From Trichoplax sp. H2 (lineage: Eukaryota > Placozoa > Uniplacotomia > Trichoplacea), in NCBI GenBank assembly GCA_003344405.1, contig NOWV01000001.1, forward strand, positions 620,001 to 684,000: 64,000 nucleotides of DNA, given 5' to 3'. How positions within the stretch are numbered: position 1 is the stretch's first letter; the number at the start of each line of letters is the position of its first letter. Of this stretch, positions 57,746-64,000 are shown in pieces. The notes below the pieces were generated by a model. That model made no database searches and was not told the DNA's origin. It saw only the letters and a list, made by a program, of their open reading frames with translations. A program made the position numbers and the translations under genes.

Positions 57746-60700
57746 ATGTATAGCGCTGAATATAATCGTAAAAATATTCTAAGAGCCATCGAAGCACTGC
57801 GAAATAGGCAGCTAAGGTTAACTTAGTCGATAGTATTTCATCATTTTAAAACAGTATTATATTTAATACATTATCGAGATAGATATCAGCCTGTAATAGT
57901 TTTCTTGATATTTTACTAAATCTGCAAGTGGTTATATTTTTCAATCTCTTTACTGAATTACCGGTACCATATTATTGGAAGTGTTAGATTTTAAAGCTTC
58001 TAGCACTAGGGACTGAAATATCCTTCTAAAATTTAATCTATTTCAATTTTATTATAGTTTCGATCAAATTTATATATCAAGGCTAGCATATCAATTATAC
58101 GAAGAAGATGATTTAACAGGACTAAAGTTAAATGAAGATATTATCATGAAAACTATTAAGGTATTACAACGCCGCCTCAACTTGATGGATTATTTTCCTT
58201 TGTATAAACGGTGTTACATTACATATTTTTATTATTCTATTTGATCATAGTCTCGAAGAAATTCATAGACATAAATCAATTAATTTTCTAAATATAATAT
58301 GTTCAAAATATTTGTTTAACTGATTACTAACCACTGACTGAATTAAACATTTTAAAGATTGAAATTGTGATCGTTTCTAAAACACAATTAACAGTTTTTT
58401 TTCTAACAATTTAGCATTAATTTATTATCAGATTAATTTTTAATCGTTATTTTAATGATCCTGTAATATCTTTGCAGTTGATTTTTTTTCTTTCTTAACC
58501 AAATTATAGTTATGTGGTAGGGTTATTGCACCATTAAGATTATATCATGAGGTAAGAGTTTAAGGCATTTTCTGATCTACAAGATAGTAACATATATCCT
58601 TTTCTTTTATATATCTGCACCTATAATTGTTAAGGCAACTAAATATTTTACGATCGATATTTAATCCTTCTATATTTTAGATAAGAAATTTAAAAAAGAA
58701 CAGACATCGAGAAGATAGGGCAGTTTATTACGAATTTATTGATATCTTACTAAGGTAAGGGTGCTTTCCGCAATTTTTTAAAAACTATGTCAGTTCTGAT
58801 GTCTTCGTTAATACCAGTTGGCCATGAGTATCGCATTTGATCTAGAATTGAACGCCAATTTGATAGCATAGAATTCGTAAAAGATTCATATTTAATCTCT
58901 AATCTTATCAGTGGGAGACTAAGCAAAAAGGATTATGTTAGTAAGATATTTACTAAAACGCATTCAGTAAGCCAAGTACCCGCTCTAAGAGCATAAAGTA
59001 CCATATGTCATAAGTAAGGCTAAAGTCCAATTTCTAAGCGTTAATCAAAATTTAGTCAAAAATATTTTCATAGTAAGATAGCTATTGCAAGGTATTTAGT
59101 AAATAATATCCAATATCCACTTTAATGCAGCATTGCATACTAGAGGAAAAGTTCAAATTGATTTCTAACTAAAGTCAATATCCTTACATTATTTTATGGA
59201 AATACTTGCAGTAAAGTCCAAAGTGCACCAAAAATTTATCTTGATTTCTAGCTATAGTCAGATACCAGTACTTGGTGAACCATTTTATTGAGACATTTAT
59301 AGTAAAGTATAGAGTAACCTTCTTAATTACTAATTGTAGTCGGATACCCGTAACTTGGTGAATTATTAAGATGCTTTTATAGTTGATTATTCAATAAGTA
59401 GAGATTAACGCATTTTTTCTTATTTTAATCGGTACTTGATGTACTGTGATTTTAGTAAGATATGTACTGGTAAAACATTTGTTTCGCCTCTTTTAAGTCT
59501 TTCTATCTATTTTTTTATAATCAAATTTAACTGTAATTACCACCTTAGGAAAATTTTGAATTTTACACCCCACATAACCATGTAACTGTATTAAATGTGC
59601 CGTAGCATGGCTTGTTTATCACAAAACTAAAATACAAATCAAGGGTTTTTACTGTAGAAGTTTTTTTTACTCCTATACAGTTCTAGTATGATGTTTCTGT
59701 TAAACCTATCGTTAATGCCTACCCAATTTCTATGGTACATCTACCTACTACCAGTATAATCGACATACTCATAACCTAATTGCTGAAAGAACATCGGTGC
59801 TAAAATAACGGGCCTTTTGTTTTCATTTGTATAATTTTTGATTTTAATTATTATATAGTTGAATAGAGAATTGATTTGAATTCATGATATTATAACAATG
59901 GGCTACATAGTAGTTGTGCTGCAGAATTGATTTACATTAATAGTTGATTTACTTTTATATATGAAACGATGATTTGTCTGCTTATGCATGGGCATACGCA
60001 CATAATATAGAATTGATTTACGTTAATAGTTAATTTACTTTTTAATTTGTAGCGACGATTTATCTGCTCATGCATGAGCATACGTACGTACATAGCCTGA
60101 CGATATTGAAGGCGTTATTTTAGTAAAAGAATGTTTTGTCTGTTATTACAGTTAATCATTTCTCCCTTAGAATGTATTTAAGCAATAATTAAAACTTTAT
60201 CGACACATTCTTAAGAGATTAATATCGCAATATTGACTCTATTGCCATACGTATCAATGGAAAAATAATTTTCTTATAGAAAGTAATAAAACTGTTATGA
60301 TTAAATAGTTGTAGTCAAATACTTAGAGAAGAATGCAGTCAATCTTCCTATAGTACGTCAATACACAATCTTGAAAAGTAAAACTATTTATTTATTTACG
60401 ACAGGTGCAATCTTAAAGAAGAAGTTCCACATCCGCGTTCAATTCCATTTGAAATAAAAAAGAAAGGGGAATTATACGATGTTAGTTTAAAATATGAATT
60501 GTTTATTCATTCAATCGTATCATCCCATTCTTCGACCACAAATAAATTACAATCATTATTCATGATATTTCCCCTCATTTTCTCTATTATCTATAATTAT
60601 TGCAAGAATAGCTGATTTCTTTTTTTGACGTAGTAGATTTTGGTATTGGAAAGAATTGTTCAAGTTGTTTTTTTTTATTTTAATCCGGTTATTATAGGTG

Positions 60701-63158
60701 TGTGACTTTGATGCATTGCTCCATACCCTAGACGAAAGATTATTAGAACAGTTACAGAAAAGATATTCTGTAAGGAATGGATTAACACTTCTTTATAAGT
60801 ATTCAGTTATCTTTTAAAAGCTATTGGGATTTATCATAGAGGAATGAAAATAAATTTAAAATACTTATTAATCGGATCTTTAGAAATAGACTGTGATGGA
60901 ATATTTTAATAGTAATCTTAGCCATAAATTTACTTTAATATCCTCATTTTTTACTTTGAAATTGTTGTATATCATTTAAGGTGTTATAAACAACATATTA
61001 TTGCTTTTATTTTGGCTAGCGTGCTCAAATGATGGCTCTCAAACGACAATTACAAAGCAAACTAATATTTCAAAAACAACAAACTCTATTAATCGGTAGT
61101 GACGAACGAGACGAAATGGTAAGATTTCAAGCTACCCTTTTTTAGACTATGCTTAAAAACAGCTTTCATCAAAACTTATTGGAATTTGATGGCATCGTTG
61201 GGTCTATAAACTGTTTTGTCACGCTTAAGTTTCACATTTTTAATTCTTTAATTCTTTCAACACAGATTCAAAGAGAAAATCGAGACTTCGATAGATTATC
61301 AGAATTTTTAATGAAATCTGAATCTCTGGTTAGTATGCTAATGAGTTAAAGCAATGAATAACATATAGTACAAAATTCGTCTTAAAATTAGAATAAAATT
61401 TTAAACTTACATCTGTCTTAAGAATATATGCTATTTAAGAGGACCGGTAGTAAACATCAATTATCGTTGTTTTACACGCAATCAGCTTCGCCAAGCAAAA
61501 TGTGGTGGAACTCAATATCGGAATTATTCTATAATGGGCGACCAGGAAAGCCGAAAAGTTGACAGCATTCAGGTATAATTTCATAATAAAGCATATAGAT
61601 TATCATTAGTCTTCTATTGCTTAAATTGTATATTATCATACAAATCAGAAATAACAGTACACACGCTATGAAAGTTTTCATTACAGTTAATAATCAACTG
61701 ATTTTATTAGCTCTTATAAGAAGACGATTATAAAAGAGGATTACCGTGTTTTCATATCAGGACGCTAATTTATTTACTGAACAGGAATTATGTGACGAGG
61801 AAAGCAAATCTCTCCTTGAATTTGATGATCATCTCATTTCCAGAAGTGCTACTGCTCAGCTGCAACTTGTTAAAGCCGCTAAAAGTCGCCAAGAAAGAAA
61901 TTCTAGGATAGACTTAGATTCCGATTTTATCGATAGAATTAGTACTGCTATGAATCCATTCCGAAATCATACGGCAAAAAAAACCAATCTGTCTACTAAC
62001 AATAATATCGAAACGAGTGCTAGTCATGATAAATCGTCAAATTCTGTACCAGATATAAAACAACGCGCAGCGACTTCACCCCCCAAAATACGCAGAATTC
62101 CTCAATATTTTGAGAAAGATGTGAGTATTCAATGATAGTGGTACAATGGATATTGTCGAATTTTAATCTGGTAGTAGTGTACTTTAATATATCTACAGGG
62201 CAACTCTGTTATTGCAATATACGGCTCAAATTTAATTTCAGTACGACTTAAGATCTTGTACGAAAGATCATTATTTAGTAGATTGTTATATTACTTGATC
62301 TGAAATTATTTTTGGTAGTTTCAAACTTATCTAAGGATGAAACTAAATCTTATGATATTGTTAAAAATAGGAAAAGAATCGATTGCAACTTTACAAAGAT
62401 TCTGTCGAGTGGGACATGGTTTCAATGGTAAGACTTTTTACGTAGGCACATGCATTCTATATCGCTAAACGATATGCAGAATATGATACACTAATTAATT
62501 GAAATGAACTAATAATAGCTACAAAGACTGATTGTAATGTAATTATTAATACCTAATATATATATACTATTTTAATTACTCTTCTAAATAGAATCAAAGA
62601 ACTCAACAGTTACTCAATAAAATGCATTCAAAATATGAACGTGAAAAATATGTTAGAAATGTGCATGCTACTTGGCGAGGTAATTCTAACTACTTCACCG
62701 AGTTCCATTTGCAATGACTTACCTTTATTATTATTTTCAATTTTTATACCTAAAGATAATACTTATCAAGTTGGCCCAAAGGTAGATATAAATCATAATT
62801 TCTTAGTACTTTGGGAAGCGAAAAAATGATTTTATCAAATTTTAAAATCCTTCCTGACTTGATTAGAACGTTAATTTACTGCTGCTGTATGATAAGTTTC
62901 TGTCATTACTTTTTTCTACTATAGTCCCAATATAGACGACATCGAGAGTCTGCAGAGAATTTAGCAACAGAAATATTAAACGACGTCAATAGTAGAATCA
63001 AACCTGTGCCAGAGCCAGTCTATGATGATAGGATTCCCACAGAAGTCCAAATAGAGCGTGGTCAGATAAAGCACAGACATGGTTACCAGCAATTATTCAG
63101 GCGAAGGGTAGATGAACATACTATTAGCATACGTATACTTGAGCAACGTGTGTTATAA
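57746..63158 (+). CDS. Unrecognised protein, about 489 residues, helical/coiled coil
   Basis: I do not recognise the family. Thirteen exons chain in phase: 57746-57816, 58058-58160, 58510-58551, 58681-58754, 60405-60480, 60698-60769, 61020-61118, 61266-61332, 61442-61572, 61737-62120, 62371-62427, 62592-62651, 62925-63158. It starts MYSAEYNRKNILRAIEALRN. Residues about 20-110 are a helical, Leu-rich region (FDQIYISRLAYQLYEEDDLT; APLRLYHEIRNLKKNRHRED). A charged coiled-coil-like part follows (LDERLLEQLQKRY; RAQMMALKRQLQSKLIFQKQ), then a disordered Ser/Asn/Pro-rich stretch in exon 61737-62120 and a basic, Arg-rich C-terminus (SQYRRHRESAENLATEILND; HGYQQLFRRRVDEH). No signal peptide or membrane segment. 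Least certain are the donor at 61332, the frame of exon 61442-61572 (two frames open) and the donor at 62651. Composition resembles centrosomal or ciliary scaffold proteins, which is only a guess. Confidence 0.75.
58960..59360. repeat. Diverged tandem block in intron 4 of the unknown gene
   Basis: Repeated pattern TTGATTTCTAACTAAAGTCAATATCC...TGGAAATACTTGCAGTAAAGTCCAAAGT, recurring as TTGATTTCTAGCTATAGTCAGATACC...ATAGTAAAGTATAGAGT and again with TAATTGTAGTCGGATACCCG. Unit roughly 90-110 bases, strongly diverged. Confidence 0.6.
59933..60085. repeat. Two-copy direct repeat in the same intron
   Basis: AGAATTGATTTACATTAATAGTTGATTTAC...TGCTTATGCATGGGCATACG (from 59933) recurs as AGAATTGATTTACGTTAATAGTTAATTTAC...TGCTCATGCATGAGCATACG (from 60009). 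ATGCATGAGCAT-type cores are nearly palindromic in both copies. Confidence 0.75.
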
Positions 63159-64000
63159 ATTTATTTCTTATGTATTCTTCTCTTTATTTTAGTCATTATC
63201 TTGTGAATATTTCATGTCATATACTTTTATCGATGTTAGATAAATAATAGCGCTTTATTCCACAAGTTATCAGCTAAAATCATAACGCCTACACGTGAAA
63301 ATGTTGTTAAAATTTTCTTACAAGACGTAAAAGGTTTCAAAGATTGCATATCGATTAAAGCGTAATTCTATCTATTGTTCGATCATATTCTGTGCCCATA
63401 TTTCACGTGTATAGCATATACGCGTATGTGTACATAACACATACATTTACCACATCTGATATATTCGTGTCGCATAGTCATGTTTGTAAATTACGCCTTG
63501 TATTTAAACTTGAAGTGATACAATCCGAGACATATCGTATTCATTATAATCTCTATTAATGAATTTATGATATGTAAATTGTACAATGGAGATCGACAAA
63601 TGGTTAATTTAATTTTGATTGTCATTTTTGATAGACTGAAATCTAAAGATGTCTATTTATACAGAACATAAGCAATTTTGAAACTGTTTGTGATACTAAC
63701 TTTTTGAATAAAATTAAAGATTCAGAAAGTAAAAACAGCATTCAAACGCATAAAATCAAAATTAATAGCTTTATTTTAATGACTTACATAAAATCAATCA
63801 CTAACGGTTAAAAATAATCTACAACTGTCATCAGATGTATATTTTCAAAAGTATACCAAATCTTGAGATTGATCCACTTGTAGTAATAAACAATGGATTA
63901 TAAATATAGCGACTATATAGGTAATTAAAGCAGGCTGTAAGTTGCAGCCCATTACAGCCGTTGCAATAGTAAAATTTATTATTTATGTTAAAAAATTTTT
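63159..64000. other. 3' flank of the unknown gene, no further gene seen
   Basis: A+T-rich sequence with no supported exon up to the window end. Confidence 0.5.

Overview
The window reads as nuclear DNA of a compact, AT-rich animal genome. Genes are split into many short exons by small introns with GTAAGT-like donors, and introns and intergenic DNA are strongly A+T-rich. Together, an otoferlin-type ferlin, a radial-spoke MORN protein, a peroxidasin, an ANKRD29-like protein and a complex I CX9C subunit point to an early-branching metazoan. A placozoan (Trichoplax-like) is my best guess, but this is inference from gene style and content. Exon models were built by hand from reading frame, splice phase and remembered family features; boundaries may be off by a few bases.

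Layout. About 1-4200: no gene seen. 4203-18520 (-): an otoferlin-like type II ferlin, read from its C-terminal membrane anchor back to C2A (first exon not found). 20125-26026 (+): RSPH10B-like radial-spoke protein, divergent from the ferlin. 27667-28367 (+): a frameshifted EGF-repeat gene fragment. 29698-34520 (-): a short peroxidasin (signal peptide, LRRs, one Ig, haem peroxidase). 35378-35753 (-): NDUFS5. 37325-43852 (+): HADHA, 32 exons, in frame throughout. 44708-47811 (+): ANKRD29-like, almost one 99-base exon per ankyrin repeat. 49525-54934 (-): TMEM65. 57746-63158 (+): an unrecognised, probably coiled-coil protein of about 489 residues.

Organisation. There are three head-to-head gene pairs: ferlin/RSPH10B, NDUFS5/HADHA and TMEM65/unknown. 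The spaces between the first two carry dense arrays of short, mutually palindromic words built from CAGTAC and GTAC. The NDUFS5/HADHA space also holds a perfect NRF-1-type palindrome and two YY1-like ATGGCG words, which suits a shared promoter for two mitochondrial proteins. The TMEM65 promoter side has a 69-base minisatellite instead. Functionally the window mixes mitochondrial genes (NDUFS5, HADHA, TMEM65), a cilium gene (RSPH10B), a Ca2+/membrane fusion gene (ferlin) and an extracellular matrix enzyme (peroxidasin). I found no operon, CRISPR array, transposase or viral gene. The most unusual signals are the palindromic arrays at divergent promoters, the stripped-down peroxidasin with its odd linker, and the unrecognised 489-residue gene.
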